A DNA stretch of 64,000 bases from Dickeya poaceiphila (GCF_007858975.2 NZ_CP042220.2:558001-622000), one strand, 5' to 3'. Numbered from the stretch's first letter, positions 21,703-31,589 are shown. Made by a program: numbers and translations. Notes: generated by a model not told the origin, from the sequence alone.

Positions 21703-22215
21703 TTAAACAGAATTTGTTACGATGGCGTGTAACCGTTCGCCGCAAGAGCGACAACGGTACTCCGATTCGCCCCGGACAACCCGGTTATGTCGGCGCAGCG
21801 TGAGTTCATGGCGGCGGCAGGCGCACTGATAAGGGAAGGTTTTGCCTTGCACTGAGGCGAGTGCAAACTGGTGAGTACGGCGGGCGGGCACGTTCAGCAC
21901 GCTTTCCATCATCCAGCGCCACTCCCGGCCATGCGGCGCGGTTTTACCAAAGTGGGCGTAGACCAGCAGATGTGCCAGTTCATGCGGGACGACTTCATCA
22001 ATAAACGCCTGCTGGTTTTCCAGCAACAATACCGGGTTAAGGCGGATTTCCCACTCTTTCAGCCAGGCGCTGCCAGCAGTGGAGCCGCGTTGCTGGTAGT
22101 TGATGGCAGGTTCGGGATAATCGCCGCCCAATGCGGTATTGGCCTGTTGAAGTTTGTCCCGCAGACAGCGCATCACCGCTTGCTGCAGGGCGATAGGGAG
22201 TCGGGGTGTGTTCAT
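21703..22215 (-). CDS. sprT: SprT family zinc metallopeptidase-like protein
   Basis: SprT is related to the SPRTN/Wss1 metalloproteases that process DNA-protein crosslinks; its bacterial role is not settled. The 170-residue protein has the metalloprotease motif HELAH (about residue 78) in [16 protein letters not shown], and a C-terminal zinc ribbon formed by CAC and CRSC. Length is close to the 165 residues of E. coli SprT. It is the first gene after metK in the minus-strand series. Confidence 0.94.
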   Translation of the reverse strand: MNTPRLPIALQQAVMRCLRDKLQQANTALGGDYPEPAINYQQRGSTAGSAWLKEWEIRLNPVLLLENQQAFIDEVVPHELAHLLVYAHFGKTAPHGREWRWMMESVLNVPARRTHQFALASVQGKTFPYQCACRRHELTLRRHNRVVRGESEYRCRSCGERLHAIVTNSV

Positions 22216-22273
22216 GCTGGCAGCTTACGTTCTGGGTGAATGGGATGCAATATCGCCCGTTGCAGGTCCGGTA

Positions 22274-22307
22274 ATAAAAAAACGGCGAAGCAGACGCTTC
22301 GCCGTTT
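22274..22307 (-). terminator. metK terminator
   Basis: AACGGCGAAGC (22281-22291) and GCTTCGCCGTT (22296-22306) form a perfect 11-pair stem. On the minus strand it is followed by a run of seven or more T, directly behind metK. Confidence 0.9.
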
Positions 22308-22329
22308 AGCATGACAGTAATGCAGGCGA

Positions 22330-23484
22330 TTATTTCAGGCCGGCAGCATCACGTAGTTTTTCTGCCACGTCGGTTTTTTCCCACGGGAATTCTGCACGAC
22401 CAAAGTGACCGTAAGCGGCAGTTTGCTGGTAAATCGGGTGCAGCAGGTCCAGCATCTGGATCAAACCGTACGGGCGGAGATCGAAGAACTGGCGCACCAG
22501 ATCGACCAGACGATCACTGGAGACTTTCTCCGTCCCAAACGTTTCCACCATGATTGAGGTCGGTTCCGCCACGCCGATAGCGTAGGACACCTGGATCTCA
22601 CAGCGATCCGCCAGTCCGGCTGCCACGATATTTTTCGCCACATAACGGGCGGCGTAGGCTGCGGAACGGTCCACTTTGGACGGATCTTTACCGGAGAATG
22701 CCCCACCGCCGTGACGCGCTGCGCCGCCGTAGGTATCGACAATGATTTTACGACCGGTCAGGCCGCAATCGCCCATTGGACCGCCGATAACAAAACGGCC
22801 AGTCGGGTTGATGAAATATTTGGTATTGGCGGAGAGCCATTCAGACGGCAGGACCGGCTTGATGATCTCCTCCATCACCGCTTCCTGCAGGTCTTTCTGA
22901 GAGATGGACTCTGAATGCTGGGTAGACAGTACAACAGCATCGATGCCGACGATGCTGCCGTTGTCATACGCGAAGGTCACCTGGCTCTTGGCGTCCGGGC
23001 GCAACCACGGCAGGGTGCCGTTTTTGCGCACTTCAGACTGACGTTGCACCAGACGGTGTGCGTACGTGATAGGCGCAGGCATCAGCACGTCGGTTTCGTT
23101 AGTAGCGTAACCGAACATCAGGCCCTGATCGCCAGCACCTTGCTCCAGCGGATCTTTACGATCAACGCCCTGATTAATGTCTGGAGACTGCTTGCCGATG
23201 GCGCTCAGTACGGCGCAGGAGTTGGCGTCAAAGCCCATTTCGGAGTTGACGTAACCAATTTCGCGGACGGTGCGGCGCGTGATCTCTTCGATATCCACCC
23301 AGGCGCTGGTGGTGATTTCGCCACCAACTAACACCATACCGGTTTTTACGTAAGTTTCGCAGGCAACTCGCGCTTTGGGGTCCTGCTCCAGAATCGCGTC
23401 AAGGACGGCGTCGGAAATCTGGTCAGCGATTTTATCAGGATGTCCTTCGGAGACCGACTCGGACGTAAAAAGGTGTTTAGCCAT
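22330..23484 (-). CDS. metK: S-adenosylmethionine synthase MetK
   Basis: MetK makes SAM from methionine and ATP. The 384-residue protein (E. coli length) shows [21 protein letters not shown] at the start with the ATP-contacting His, [15 protein letters not shown] in the middle, the phosphate-binding [18 protein letters not shown], and C-terminal SYAIGVAEP. It has its own strong terminator, and the upstream region carries three tandem MetJ boxes over a promoter, so repression by MetJ-SAM is expected. Confidence 0.98.
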   Translation of the reverse strand: MAKHLFTSESVSEGHPDKIADQISDAVLDAILEQDPKARVACETYVKTGMVLVGGEITTSAWVDIEEITRRTVREIGYVNSEMGFDANSCAVLSAIGKQSPDINQGVDRKDPLEQGAGDQGLMFGYATNETDVLMPAPITYAHRLVQRQSEVRKNGTLPWLRPDAKSQVTFAYDNGSIVGIDAVVLSTQHSESISQKDLQEAVMEEIIKPVLPSEWLSANTKYFINPTGRFVIGGPMGDCGLTGRKIIVDTYGGAARHGGGAFSGKDPSKVDRSAAYAARYVAKNIVAAGLADRCEIQVSYAIGVAEPTSIMVETFGTEKVSSDRLVDLVRQFFDLRPYGLIQMLDLLHPIYQQTAAYGHFGRAEFPWEKTDVAEKLRDAAGLK

Positions 23485-23540
23485 GAGTTTCTTTACCTTA
23501 TAAGCTAAAGCCGTTAAGCAATTTATCAGTTAACCGGTAT

Positions 23541-23564
23541 AGATGGATTAACATCTGGACGTCT
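23541..23564. promoter_or_regulatory. Three tandem MetJ boxes upstream of metK
   Basis: AGATGGAT, TAACATCT and GGACGTCT form contiguous 8-base units; the last matches 7 of 8 bases of AGACGTCT and the others about 5 of 8. They lie just downstream of the predicted -10 (ATTCTA at 23565-23570, TAGAAT on the minus strand). Confidence 0.75.
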
Positions 23565-23594
23565 ATTCTAGGTCACACTGTAGCCCCATGCCAG
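23565..23594 (-). promoter_or_regulatory. Putative metK promoter
   Basis: On the minus strand CTGGCA (23589-23594), an 18-base spacer and TAGAAT (23565-23570). Transcription would start inside the MetJ boxes, which fits repression by MetJ. Confidence 0.55.
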
Positions 23595-23602
23595 CAGTTT
23601 TT

Positions 23603-23634
23603 ATGAAAATGGTAGCTTTTTTTACCATTTTCAT
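23603..23634. repeat. Perfect 12-base inverted repeat upstream of metK
   Basis: ATGAAAATGGTA (23603-23614) and TACCATTTTCAT (23623-23634) are exact reverse complements around an eight-base loop GCTTTTTT. It lies immediately upstream of the metK -35 and is AT-rich. Confidence 0.75.
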
Positions 23635-23845
23635 TTTGCTTTTCCGGGTATGGATAGGTATAAACGGCGGGCGGTTTTGTTGTCCGTTTTTCGGGTGATT
23701 TCGACCGGTGACGCAACGCTTATCCGGTGAGGGTTCGTGGGCGCTGGCGATTGATTTTTTCCCGATACTGTTTGACCGTTTTCCTGATGGTTTTTCGTGA
23801 TAGCCTGACCGCACATCTGCGGCGAGCGTGGAGGTGATAGGATTA

Positions 23846-23983
23846 ATGATCCGTTGTTTATTGAGTGAGCCGCGCCCGCTGCGCTCTTTTTCTGACGCCA
23901 TCGCGTCACTGACTCAATCCTTTCTGCCATTTGCCCGAAGTTGCCTGTCCCGCAGCGCAACGCAGGACTCCAGAGCTGGCTAA
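23846..23983 (+). CDS. Possible 45-residue leader peptide upstream of speA
   Basis: I do not recognise this ORF. It begins with an ATG placed eight bases after GGAGGTGA (23830-23837), an almost ideal ribosome site and much stronger than expected by chance. The 45-residue product starts MIRCLLSEPRPLRSF and ends SATQDSRAG; it is Ser/Arg/Leu-rich with no membrane helix or known motif. It lies in the 744-base metK-speA gap in the same direction as speA, where E. coli has the small gene yqgB, but the sequence is not obviously YqgB. It could be a regulatory leader or a fortuitous ORF. Confidence 0.4.
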   Translation: MIRCLLSEPRPLRSFSDAIASLTQSFLPFARSCLSRSATQDSRAG

Positions 23984-24011
23984 CCTGCTTTTTTCTCCGT
24001 GCCAGTAAATG

Positions 24012-24020
24012 CGTTTGCGT
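24012..24020. promoter_or_regulatory. Possible PurR half-site before speA
   Basis: CGTTTGCGT matches one half of the PurR operator; the other half is poor. E. coli speA is a reported PurR target, which is the main reason to note it. Confidence 0.25.
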
Positions 24021-24105
24021 TATTTCTGGCGGTGTTTTCTCTGGTTTTCACCGACCCGAACCTCGGAGTCCGACATCGTGTTTTACACTAATAAGAGTCA
24101 TAAAA

Positions 24106-24135
24106 CGACGGCATACTACTGTCCGTCGGTTTTTT
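24106..24135 (+). terminator. Terminator-like hairpin in the speA leader
   Basis: CGACGG (24106-24111) pairs with CCGTCG (24123-24128), followed by G and six T. It lies about 95 bases before the speA start in the same direction. CCGAC at 24070-24074 could instead pair with GTCGG at 24125-24129, giving a possible competing fold. Confidence 0.5.
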
Positions 24136-24228
24136 CACTGCCATCGTTGCACGCTTTTGCCGCACCGCTGGTATTTGTTGCGGGAAAAAATGTGATTATT
24201 CATCAAGAAGTGGAAGAAGGGGATCGCC

Positions 24229-26205
24229 ATGTCTGACGATATGATTCAACCGTACTCGTCAGCGGCGGGTAAACACGATCATCTGCGCTCCATGCAGGAG
24301 GTAGCCATGAATGACCGCGACGCCAGCGAGATGCTGAGAACCTATAACATTGCCTGGTGGGGTAATAATTATTACGACGTCAACGAACTGGGCCATATCA
24401 GCGTGTGCCCGGACCCGGACGTGCCGGAAGCCCGCGTTGACCTCGCCAAGCTGGTTAAAGCCCGTCAGCAGGACAACCAGCGCCTGCCTGCGTTGTTCTG
24501 CTTCCCGCAGATTCTGCAGCACCGCCTGCGCTCCATCAATGCGGCGTTCAAGCGCGCACGTGAGTCCTTTGGTTACGAAGGCGGTTATTTTCTGGTTTAT
24601 CCCATCAAAGTTAACCAGCACCGCCGCGTAATTGAGGCGCTGATCAATTCCGGCGAACCGCTGGGGCTGGAAGCCGGTTCCAAAGCCGAACTGATGGCAG
24701 TGCTGGGCCACGCTGGTATGACCCGCTCCGTGATCGTCTGCAATGGCTATAAAGACCGCGAATACATCCGTCTGGCGTTAATCGGCGAAAAGCTGGGCCA
24801 TAAGGTGTATCTGGTTATTGAGAAGATGTCGGAAATCAATTTGGTGCTGGAAGAGGCCGAACGATTGAATGTCGTGCCGCGTTTGGGTGTGCGTGCGCGT
24901 CTGGCATCGCAGGGTTCCGGCAAATGGCAGTCGAGCGGCGGCGAGAAATCCAAATTCGGTCTGGCGGCGACGCAGGTGTTGCAACTGGTAGAACTGCTGC
25001 GCAAGGCCAATCGTCTCGATAGCCTGCAACTGTTGCATTTCCACCTGGGGTCGCAACTGGCGAATATCCGCGATATCGCCACCGGCGTACGTGAATCCGC
25101 GCGTTTCTACGTCGAGCTGCATAAGCTCGGCGTCAACATCCAGTGTTTTGACGTGGGCGGCGGGTTGGGCGTCGATTATGAAGGCACCCGTTCACAGTCG
25201 GACTGTTCGGTCAACTACGGCCTGAACGAATACGCTAATAATGTTATCTGGGGTATCGGCGATGCCTGTAATGAATACGGTTTGCCGCATCCGACAGTGA
25301 TCACCGAATCCGGGCGTGCGGTTACCGCGCATCACACGGTGCTGGTATCCAACATCATCGGGGTGGAACGCAACGAATTCAGCGACCCGACCGCACCGGA
25401 TGAAGATGCGCCGCGTGCGCTGGAAAGCTTGTGGAGCACCTGGCAGGACATTCATGAGCCGGGTAACCGCCGTTCGCTGCGTGAATGGCTGCACGATAGC
25501 CAGATGGACCTGAATGATATCCACACGCAATACACCCACGGTATGCTGGATTTGACCCAGCGGGCGCAGGCGGAGCAGCTGTATCTGAACATCTGTCAGC
25601 GCCTTCAGCAGCAGCTTGACCCCAGTAACCGCGCCCATCGACCGATTATCGATGAACTTCAGGAACGTATGGCGGATAAGCTGTATGTTAACTTCTCGTT
25701 GTTCCAGTCGATGCCGGATGCTTGGGGGATCGATCAACTGTTCCCGGTATTGCCGCTGGAAGGGCTGGATAAGCCGCCGCAGCGTCGTGCGGTGCTGCTG
25801 GATATCACCTGCGATTCTGATGGTGCCATCGATCACTATGTGGACGGCGACGGTGTTGCCACGACCATGCCGATGCCGCCGTACGACCCGGAAAATCCGC
25901 CGTTGCTGGGGTTCTTCATGGTTGGCGCGTATCAGGAAATTCTTGGCAATATGCACAACCTGTTTGGCGATACGTCTACGGTGGATGTTTTTGTGTTCCA
26001 GGACGGCACCGTCGAGCTGGAAGAGTCGGATGAAGGCAACACCGTGGCTGACATGCTGGAATACGTGCAGCTTGACCCGCATGTGCTGATGTCTCGTTTT
26101 CGTGATCAGGTGAAGGAAACCGATCTGGCTTTGGAACTGCAAGCGCAATTCCTTGAGGAGTTTGAAACCGGCTTATACGGTTATACTTATCTGGAAGACG
26201 AATAA
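24229..26205 (+). CDS. speA: Biosynthetic arginine decarboxylase SpeA
   Basis: SpeA converts arginine to agmatine, the first step of the arginine route to putrescine. The 658-residue PLP enzyme equals the E. coli length. It shows [14 protein letters not shown] with the PLP lysine, [15 protein letters not shown], the glycine-rich [14 protein letters not shown], and the C-terminal [14 protein letters not shown] with an active-site Cys. The ATG at 24229 ([14 protein letters not shown]) follows AAGGGGAT. The leader is long and structured. The usual partner speB (agmatinase) does not follow; a terminator and a repeat do. Agmatine must be processed by genes elsewhere. Confidence 0.97.
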   Translation: MSDDMIQPYSSAAGKHDHLRSMQEVAMNDRDASEMLRTYNIAWWGNNYYDVNELGHISVCPDPDVPEARVDLAKLVKARQQDNQRLPALFCFPQILQHRLRSINAAFKRARESFGYEGGYFLVYPIKVNQHRRVIEALINSGEPLGLEAGSKAELMAVLGHAGMTRSVIVCNGYKDREYIRLALIGEKLGHKVYLVIEKMSEINLVLEEAERLNVVPRLGVRARLASQGSGKWQSSGGEKSKFGLAATQVLQLVELLRKANRLDSLQLLHFHLGSQLANIRDIATGVRESARFYVELHKLGVNIQCFDVGGGLGVDYEGTRSQSDCSVNYGLNEYANNVIWGIGDACNEYGLPHPTVITESGRAVTAHHTVLVSNIIGVERNEFSDPTAPDEDAPRALESLWSTWQDIHEPGNRRSLREWLHDSQMDLNDIHTQYTHGMLDLTQRAQAEQLYLNICQRLQQQLDPSNRAHRPIIDELQERMADKLYVNFSLFQSMPDAWGIDQLFPVLPLEGLDKPPQRRAVLLDITCDSDGAIDHYVDGDGVATTMPMPPYDPENPPLLGFFMVGAYQEILGNMHNLFGDTSTVDVFVFQDGTVELEESDEGNTVADMLEYVQLDPHVLMSRFRDQVKETDLALELQAQFLEEFETGLYGYTYLEDE

Positions 26206-26217
26206 TATTCGTTATGG

Positions 26218-26257
26218 AAAGATTGAGTGCTGTTGAGGGACTCAATCTTTTTCTTTT
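26218..26257 (+). terminator. speA terminator
   Basis: AAAGATTGAGT (26218-26228) and ACTCAATCTTT (26240-26250) form an 11-pair stem followed by TTCTTTT. Confidence 0.88.
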
Positions 26258-26392
26258 CCAGGCATGGCAACATACCTGCCCTTGGAGAGCACTGCGGAAT
26301 CAGGATATCTGGTTAATCTGTCGTTGCGTATGTGTGACCCATAAACACGTTGATAATAACGTTATGGCGCAATGTTTATATCGGGAACGGTA

Positions 26393-26518
26393 TATACCCT
26401 AAATAATTCGAGTTGCAGGAAGGCGGCAAGTGAGTGAATCCCGATGAACTTACTCAGGTAAGTGATTCGGGTGAGCGAGTGCAGCCAATGCACCTGCAAC
26501 CTGAAGTATGACGGGTTA
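26393..26518. repeat. Palindromic intergenic repeat (MITE-like, enterobacterial)
   Basis: A roughly 126-base element with imperfect terminal inverted repeats: TATACCCTAAATAATTCGAG at the left and the complement of CTGAAGTATGACGGGTTA at the right, with GTTGCAGG/CCTGCAAC inside them. The centre is a second palindrome, CTTACTCAGGTAAG. Similar elements are scattered through Pectobacterium, Dickeya, Serratia and Yersinia genomes, as I remember them. It encodes no protein and would fold into a long RNA hairpin. Confidence 0.7.
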
Positions 26519-26554
26519 AGGTTGCGTTTTTTATATTTATGACAGGAAGGATAT

Positions 26555-27748
26555 ATGTCTGATCTCAATCGTCAGCGGCTGTTTTTTACCAGTTGCTTTT
26601 CCTATGCGTTGACCGGTGCGCTGGTTATCGTGACCGGTATGGTCATGGGGGATATCGCGCAATATTTCAATGTCCCGATTGCCAATATGAGCAATACCTT
26701 TACGTTCTTGAACGCCGGTATTTTGCTGTCCATTTTTTTGAATGTGTGGCTGATGGATATTTTCCCGCTGAAAAAACAGCTGGTCTTCGGTTTTATTCTG
26801 ATTGTGCTGTCGATTATCGGGTTGTTTGTCGGTAAATCACTGGCCGTCTTTTCCGCCTGCATGTTTACGTTGGGCGTGGTCAGCGGCATCACTATGTCGA
26901 TCGGCACGTTCCTGATTACACAACTCTATTCTGGCCGTCAGCGCGGCGCCCGCCTGCTGTTTACCGATTCGTTTTTCAGTATGGCCGGCATGATTTTCCC
27001 GATTGTGGCGGCGGCGTTATTGTCTCGCCATTTTGGCTGGTACTGGATTTATGCCTGCATTGGGTTGCTGTATGTGGCGATTCTGGTGTTAACGCTGTTG
27101 TCTGACTTTCCTGCCATCGGCACGGATAAAACCAGCGACCAGAACGCGCCTGTCGAGGCGGAAAAATGGGGCATGGGCGTGGTATTTCTGTCGATAGCCG
27201 CCTTGTGCTATATCCTGGGGCAACTGGCGTTTATTCAGTGGGTGCCGGAGTATGTGACCAAATCTTTTGGCATGAGCATCGGCGATGCTGGCGGGCTGGT
27301 CAGCAGCTTCTGGACCTCATATATGATTGGTATGTGGGTGTTTAGTGTTGTGCTCAAATTCTTTGATTTGCAGCGTGTTGTTACGGTACTGGCTATTCTG
27401 GCGACAGGAGCAATGTACCTGTTCGTGAGCAGCGATCAGCCCCAACTACTGAAATACTTTATCTTCGGCCTGGGTTTTATTTCCAGCGCTATCTACACTA
27501 CGTTGATTACCCTGGGTTCCCAGCAGACCAAAGTGCCGTCGCCGAAACTGGTGAATTTCATTCTGACCTGCGGAACGGTTGGGACCATGCTGACCTTTAT
27601 CGTCACCGGGCCTATTGTGCAGCACTTTGGCGTACATGCCGCACTGGTGACCGCCAACGGCCTGTACTTTGTGGTGTTCGTTATGTGCTTCCTGCTGGGG
27701 CTGGTGACGCGTCACCGTCTGCACGGGCATGAGGCTGCCGCGCATTAA
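26555..27748 (+). CDS. tsgA: MFS transporter TsgA
   Basis: A 397-residue inner-membrane protein of the major facilitator superfamily with about 12 membrane helices. It aligns by eye with E. coli TsgA through [43 protein letters not shown] and [16 protein letters not shown]. The substrate is not known; in Salmonella tsgA was found as a selenite-responsive gene. The ATG follows CAGGAAGG. In E. coli tsgA is next to nirB; here it stands alone between speA and tkt, which marks a rearrangement boundary. Confidence 0.9.
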   Translation: MSDLNRQRLFFTSCFSYALTGALVIVTGMVMGDIAQYFNVPIANMSNTFTFLNAGILLSIFLNVWLMDIFPLKKQLVFGFILIVLSIIGLFVGKSLAVFSACMFTLGVVSGITMSIGTFLITQLYSGRQRGARLLFTDSFFSMAGMIFPIVAAALLSRHFGWYWIYACIGLLYVAILVLTLLSDFPAIGTDKTSDQNAPVEAEKWGMGVVFLSIAALCYILGQLAFIQWVPEYVTKSFGMSIGDAGGLVSSFWTSYMIGMWVFSVVLKFFDLQRVVTVLAILATGAMYLFVSSDQPQLLKYFIFGLGFISSAIYTTLITLGSQQTKVPSPKLVNFILTCGTVGTMLTFIVTGPIVQHFGVHAALVTANGLYFVVFVMCFLLGLVTRHRLHGHEAAAH

Positions 27749-27799
27749 TCAGCGATGACTGGTGAATCAGCGATGATTTGCGGCAATCAATGATGTTAG

Positions 27800-27825
27800 A
27801 GGGGCATCCTGCGGGGTGCCCTTTT
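27800..27825 (+). terminator. tsgA terminator
   Basis: GGGCATCC (27802-27809) and GGGGTGCCC (27813-27821) form a GC-rich stem followed by TTTT. Confidence 0.75.
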
Positions 27826-28171
27826 ACATTATGGCTGCCTGTAGACGAGTATATTGACGGAGTGAGGCGATGCCTGGCGTGAATCACCAATTTCCCTTTT
27901 CGTTGTGGTGGAAAATGGCGGCTGTAAACAGGTAAAGCTGCTACATCGTGTGAGCTGGGGCAGATAAAACCGTCCTGATGAAGAAAAAAGCCTGCTATCC
28001 GGCCTGCATGTTAGCAGGTTAGTACGTCTTTTCCGCTTGCTGTTCCATGTGCAATCGGCTGGGTTTTCATGTACATTTGTAAACATCTTTTCTTTGCCTT
28101 TTTGAGCTAACGCATTGATTAATATGTTTTATGTTCGGCAGGCAACTATTCAATCCGATCTGGAGTAAAGC
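27826..28171. other. Non-coding gap between tsgA and tkt
   Basis: No convincing gene. An 85-codon minus-strand frame (27829-28086) has no good ribosome site and no recognisable product. The gap holds the orphan minus-strand terminator and must contain the tkt promoter. Confidence 0.5.
27984..28018 (-). terminator. Orphan minus-strand terminator upstream of tkt
   Basis: CCTGCTA (27991-27997) and TAGCAGG (28012-28018) form a perfect stem. Read on the minus strand it is followed by six T (A-run at 27984-27989). No minus-strand gene is recognised upstream of it in this direction. Confidence 0.55.
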
Positions 28172-30166
28172 ATGTCCTCTCGTAAAGAACTTGCCAATGC
28201 TATCCGTGCGTTGAGTATGGATGGCGTGCAGAAGGCCAAATCTGGTCACCCTGGCGCACCGATGGGTATGGCGGATATCGCTGAAGTGTTGTGGCGTGAC
28301 CATCTGAATCACAACCCGGCTAACCCGAACTGGGCCAACCGCGACCGTTTTGTGCTGTCCAACGGTCATGCATCCATGCTGATTTACAGCCTGCTGCACC
28401 TGACTGGTTATGATTTGCCGATTGAAGAACTGAAAAATTTCCGTCAGTTGCATTCCAAAACGCCGGGTCACCCGGAAGTGGGCTATACGCCGGGCGTAGA
28501 AACGACCACTGGTCCGCTGGGCCAGGGGATCGCCAACGCGGTGGGTATGGCGATTGCTGAACGTACGCTGGCGGCGCAATTTAACCGTCCGGGGCACAAC
28601 ATCGTTGACCACCACACTTACGTATTCCTGGGTGATGGTTGCATGATGGAAGGGATCTCACATGAGGTCTGTTCACTGGCGGGTACCCTGAAACTGGGTA
28701 AACTGATCGCGTTCTACGATGATAACGGCATCTCTATCGACGGTCACATTGAAGGCTGGTTTACTGATGACACCGCTGCCCGTTTTGAGTCCTACGGCTG
28801 GCACGTGATTCGTGGCATTGATGGTCATGATGCTGATGCCATCCAGCGCGCCATCAAAGAAGCGCAGAGCGTCACCGACAAACCGTCGCTGCTGCTGTGC
28901 AAAACCGTGATCGGTTTCGGTTCGCCGAACAAAGCCGGTACCCATGATTCCCACGGCGCACCGCTGGGCGATGCTGAAGTGGCTGCCACCCGCGAACAGT
29001 TGGGCTGGAAATATGGTCCATTCGACATCCCGGCTGATATCTATGCCGCCTGGGATGCCCGCCAGACTGGTCAGAGTAAAGAAGCGGCCTGGCAGCAGGC
29101 ATTTAATGCTTACGCCAGCGCTTATCCTGAACTGGCTGGCGAATTCACCCGTCGCGTGAGCGGCGAGCTGCCGGCGAATTGGCAGGCAGAGTCGGCTAAG
29201 GTTATCGAACAGTTGCAGGCTAATCCGGCCAAGATCGCCAGCCGTAAAGCCTCGCAGAATGCGCTGGAAGCCTATGGCAAGCTGCTGCCGGAATTCCTGG
29301 GCGGTTCTGCCGACCTGGCGCCAAGTAACCTGACCATTTGGTCTGGCTCCAAAGCGCTGAATGAAGACCCGGCTGGCAACTACATCCACTACGGGGTGCG
29401 CGAATTCGGCATGACTGCCATCGCCAACGGTATCTCGCTGCATGGCGGCTTCGTACCATACACCGCCACCTTCCTGATGTTTGTCGAATATGCCCGTAAC
29501 GCGGTGCGTATGGCGGCGTTGATGAAAGTGCGCAGCATCTATGTCTACACCCATGACTCCATCGGTCTGGGCGAAGATGGCCCGACTCATCAGCCGGTAG
29601 AACAACTGGCCAGCCTGCGCGTCACGCCGAACATGAGCACCTGGCGTCCGGCGGATCAGGTAGAAACCGCGGTAGCCTGGAAATACGCTATTGAACGTAA
29701 AGACGGCCCGACTGCGCTGATTCTGTCTCGTCAGAATCTGGCGCAGCAGGAGCGCACGGCTCAGCAGCTGGCCGATGTCGCCAAAGGCGCTTATGTGCTG
29801 AAGGACTGTGGCGGCCAGCCGCAGCTGATTTTTATCGCTACCGGTTCCGAAGTCGAACTGGCAGTTGCTGCCTGGCAGAGGCTGACCGATGAGGGCGTCA
29901 AAGCGCGCGTGGTGTCCATGCCGTCTACGGATGTATTCAACAAACAGGATGCAGCCTATCGTGAAGCGGTGTTGCCGTCTGCTGTCACTGCCCGCGTGGC
30001 TATCGAAGCCGGGATTGCTGACTACTGGTACAAGTATGTTGGCCTGAATGGCGCGATTGTGGGTATGGAAAGCTTCGGCGAATCTGCACCGGCGGAAAAA
30101 CTGTTCGAGGTATTTGGCTTCACAACCGACAACGTGGTGGCGAAGGCAAAAGCGCTGCTGAAATAA
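28172..30166 (+). CDS. tkt: Transketolase
   Basis: Transketolase moves two-carbon ketol groups between pentose-phosphate sugars using thiamine diphosphate. The 664-residue protein shows [18 protein letters not shown], the ThDP signature [12 protein letters not shown] running to [24 protein letters not shown] with the catalytic Glu, and [20 protein letters not shown]. It equals the E. coli TktA length to within a residue. It is followed by its own terminator and then by the epd operon, as in E. coli. Confidence 0.97.
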   Translation: MSSRKELANAIRALSMDGVQKAKSGHPGAPMGMADIAEVLWRDHLNHNPANPNWANRDRFVLSNGHASMLIYSLLHLTGYDLPIEELKNFRQLHSKTPGHPEVGYTPGVETTTGPLGQGIANAVGMAIAERTLAAQFNRPGHNIVDHHTYVFLGDGCMMEGISHEVCSLAGTLKLGKLIAFYDDNGISIDGHIEGWFTDDTAARFESYGWHVIRGIDGHDADAIQRAIKEAQSVTDKPSLLLCKTVIGFGSPNKAGTHDSHGAPLGDAEVAATREQLGWKYGPFDIPADIYAAWDARQTGQSKEAAWQQAFNAYASAYPELAGEFTRRVSGELPANWQAESAKVIEQLQANPAKIASRKASQNALEAYGKLLPEFLGGSADLAPSNLTIWSGSKALNEDPAGNYIHYGVREFGMTAIANGISLHGGFVPYTATFLMFVEYARNAVRMAALMKVRSIYVYTHDSIGLGEDGPTHQPVEQLASLRVTPNMSTWRPADQVETAVAWKYAIERKDGPTALILSRQNLAQQERTAQQLADVAKGAYVLKDCGGQPQLIFIATGSEVELAVAAWQRLTDEGVKARVVSMPSTDVFNKQDAAYREAVLPSAVTARVAIEAGIADYWYKYVGLNGAIVGMESFGESAPAEKLFEVFGFTTDNVVAKAKALLK

Positions 30167-30192
30167 GCAGAGCACGCTGTTAGCTATGTTTG

Positions 30193-30222
30193 TAAGGCTG
30201 GGATTGTCTCCCGGCCTTTTTT
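30193..30222 (+). terminator. tkt terminator
   Basis: AAGGCTGGGA and TCCCGGCCTT form a stem with loop TTGTC, followed by a T-run. Confidence 0.8.
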
Positions 30223-30275
30223 GATCCCGCTAGTTTGGGGTTAACACATGGGTTGAACAAACTGTGCGGTAATTA

Positions 30276-30291
30276 TTTGACGCGGATCACT
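30276..30291. promoter_or_regulatory. Putative CRP site upstream of epd
   Basis: TTTGA-CGCGGA-TCACT matches 8 of 10 conserved positions of TGTGA-N6-TCACA. Its centre lies about 70 bases upstream of the start predicted from TATGCT (30341-30346), a class I position. E. coli epd has a CRP-dependent promoter. Confidence 0.5.
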
Positions 30292-30340
30292 CTTCTGGCA
30301 TCCACCCTGCCGCCATATTTCTTTTGCCTGGCAATTCGTT

Positions 30341-30346
30341 TATGCT
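30341..30346 (+). promoter_or_regulatory. Putative epd promoter -10 (TATGCT)
   Basis: TATGCT at 30341-30346 has no good -35 at 17 bases, which is usual for an activator-dependent promoter. Confidence 0.4.
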
Positions 30347-30347
30347 A

Positions 30348-30363
30348 GCTGAAGCGTTTCAGT
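30348..30363. promoter_or_regulatory. Cra (FruR) operator upstream of epd
   Basis: GCTGAAGCGTTTCAGT is a near-perfect match to the Cra palindrome GCTGAAWCGWTTCAGC. It overlaps the predicted start point, so Cra should repress, as for glycolytic genes in E. coli. Confidence 0.75.
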
Positions 30364-30505
30364 TGTTGGTGTGACGGCGTTTAGTCATCAAGCTCAAGCC
30401 AGAGTGGCGGTGCAACACACCGCGTATAACAAGCGGTTTATTCCTGACGACGTACTGATTATTCTATGATGCGCAGTGCTGTTATCACTCTACACAGGGA
30501 ATTTC

Positions 30506-31522
30506 ATGACAATCCGTATTGCGATAAATGGCTTTGGTCGCATAGGTCGTAGCGTATTGCGCGCGTTGTATGAGTCCGGTCGGCGAGCCGAAATTACGGT
30601 GGTGGCGATTAATGAGTTGGCCAACGCCGAAGGGATTGCTCATCTGCTCAAGTATGATAGTAGTCATGGTCGTTTTTCATGGGATGTGCGTCAGGAATGC
30701 GATCGTTTGTCGGTAGGGGATGACACTATCCGCTTGTTGCATGAACCGGATCTCCGCGCACTCCCGTGGGGAGAGCTTGGGGTTGATATCGTGCTGGATT
30801 GCAGCGGTGTGTACGGCAGTCGCGCCGATGGTGAAGCCCATTTGGCGGCGGGAGCGAAAAAAGTACTGTTCTCCCACCCCGGCGCGCCGGATCTTGACGC
30901 CACCATTGTGTACGGTGTGAATCATCAGGATCTGCAACGGGTTCACCGTTTGGTATCCAACGCCTCCTGCACCACCAACTGTATTATTCCGATTATCAAG
31001 CTGCTGGACGATGCCTACGGCATTGAGAGCGGCACCGTGACGACGATCCATGCATCGATGAACGACCAGCCGGTGATTGATGCTTATCATCACGATCTGC
31101 GACGCACGCGCGCAGCCAGTCAGTCGATAATCCCGGTGGATACCAAACTGGCGGTGGGCATTACCCGCTTCTTTCCGAAATTCGAAGACCGTTTTGAGGC
31201 GATTTCGGTGCGGGTACCAACCATCAATGTAACGGCCATTGATCTTAGCGTCAGTGTGCAAAATGCAGTAAATGTAAGTGAAATCAATACGCTGTTTCGC
31301 CAATCAGCGCAGAATACATTTCGTGGTATAGTTGACTATACCGATTTGCCGTTGGTTTCCGTGGATTTCAATCACGACCCGCATAGTGCGATAGTGGATG
31401 GGACACAAACCCGGGTCAGCGGAGGGCATCTGATCAAGACGTTGGTCTGGTGTGATAACGAATGGGGCTTTGCCAACCGGATGTTGGATACAACACGAGC
31501 GATGGCGGCCTGCGGTTTCTGA
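30506..31522 (+). CDS. epd: Erythrose-4-phosphate dehydrogenase Epd
   Basis: Epd oxidises erythrose 4-phosphate to 4-phosphoerythronate, feeding pyridoxal phosphate synthesis. The 338-residue protein is GAPDH-like, with [20 protein letters not shown] for NAD binding, the catalytic cysteine in [12 protein letters not shown] and [17 protein letters not shown]. The segment [18 protein letters not shown] and the changed surroundings of the active site favour Epd over GapA. The start at 30506 gives [14 protein letters not shown]; the longer frame to 30476 has no ribosome site. It heads the epd-pgk-fbaA operon. Confidence 0.95.
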   Translation: MTIRIAINGFGRIGRSVLRALYESGRRAEITVVAINELANAEGIAHLLKYDSSHGRFSWDVRQECDRLSVGDDTIRLLHEPDLRALPWGELGVDIVLDCSGVYGSRADGEAHLAAGAKKVLFSHPGAPDLDATIVYGVNHQDLQRVHRLVSNASCTTNCIIPIIKLLDDAYGIESGTVTTIHASMNDQPVIDAYHHDLRRTRAASQSIIPVDTKLAVGITRFFPKFEDRFEAISVRVPTINVTAIDLSVSVQNAVNVSEINTLFRQSAQNTFRGIVDYTDLPLVSVDFNHDPHSAIVDGTQTRVSGGHLIKTLVWCDNEWGFANRMLDTTRAMAACGF

Positions 31523-31589
31523 TAGGCGGTGCCGGGAGACCGGCGCCTCACTCAAGCAACTTTAAACAGAATCAACAAGAGGATTCACC

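Noticed and set aside
24009..24236. 75-codon frame directly upstream of speA as a protein gene
   Set aside because: No ribosome site before its ATG, and it runs through the terminator-like hairpin and overlaps the speA start; it is more likely leader RNA.
27829..28086. 85-codon minus-strand frame between tsgA and tkt
   Set aside because: Poor start context and no recognisable product; the hairpin inside it fits a non-coding transcript end better.
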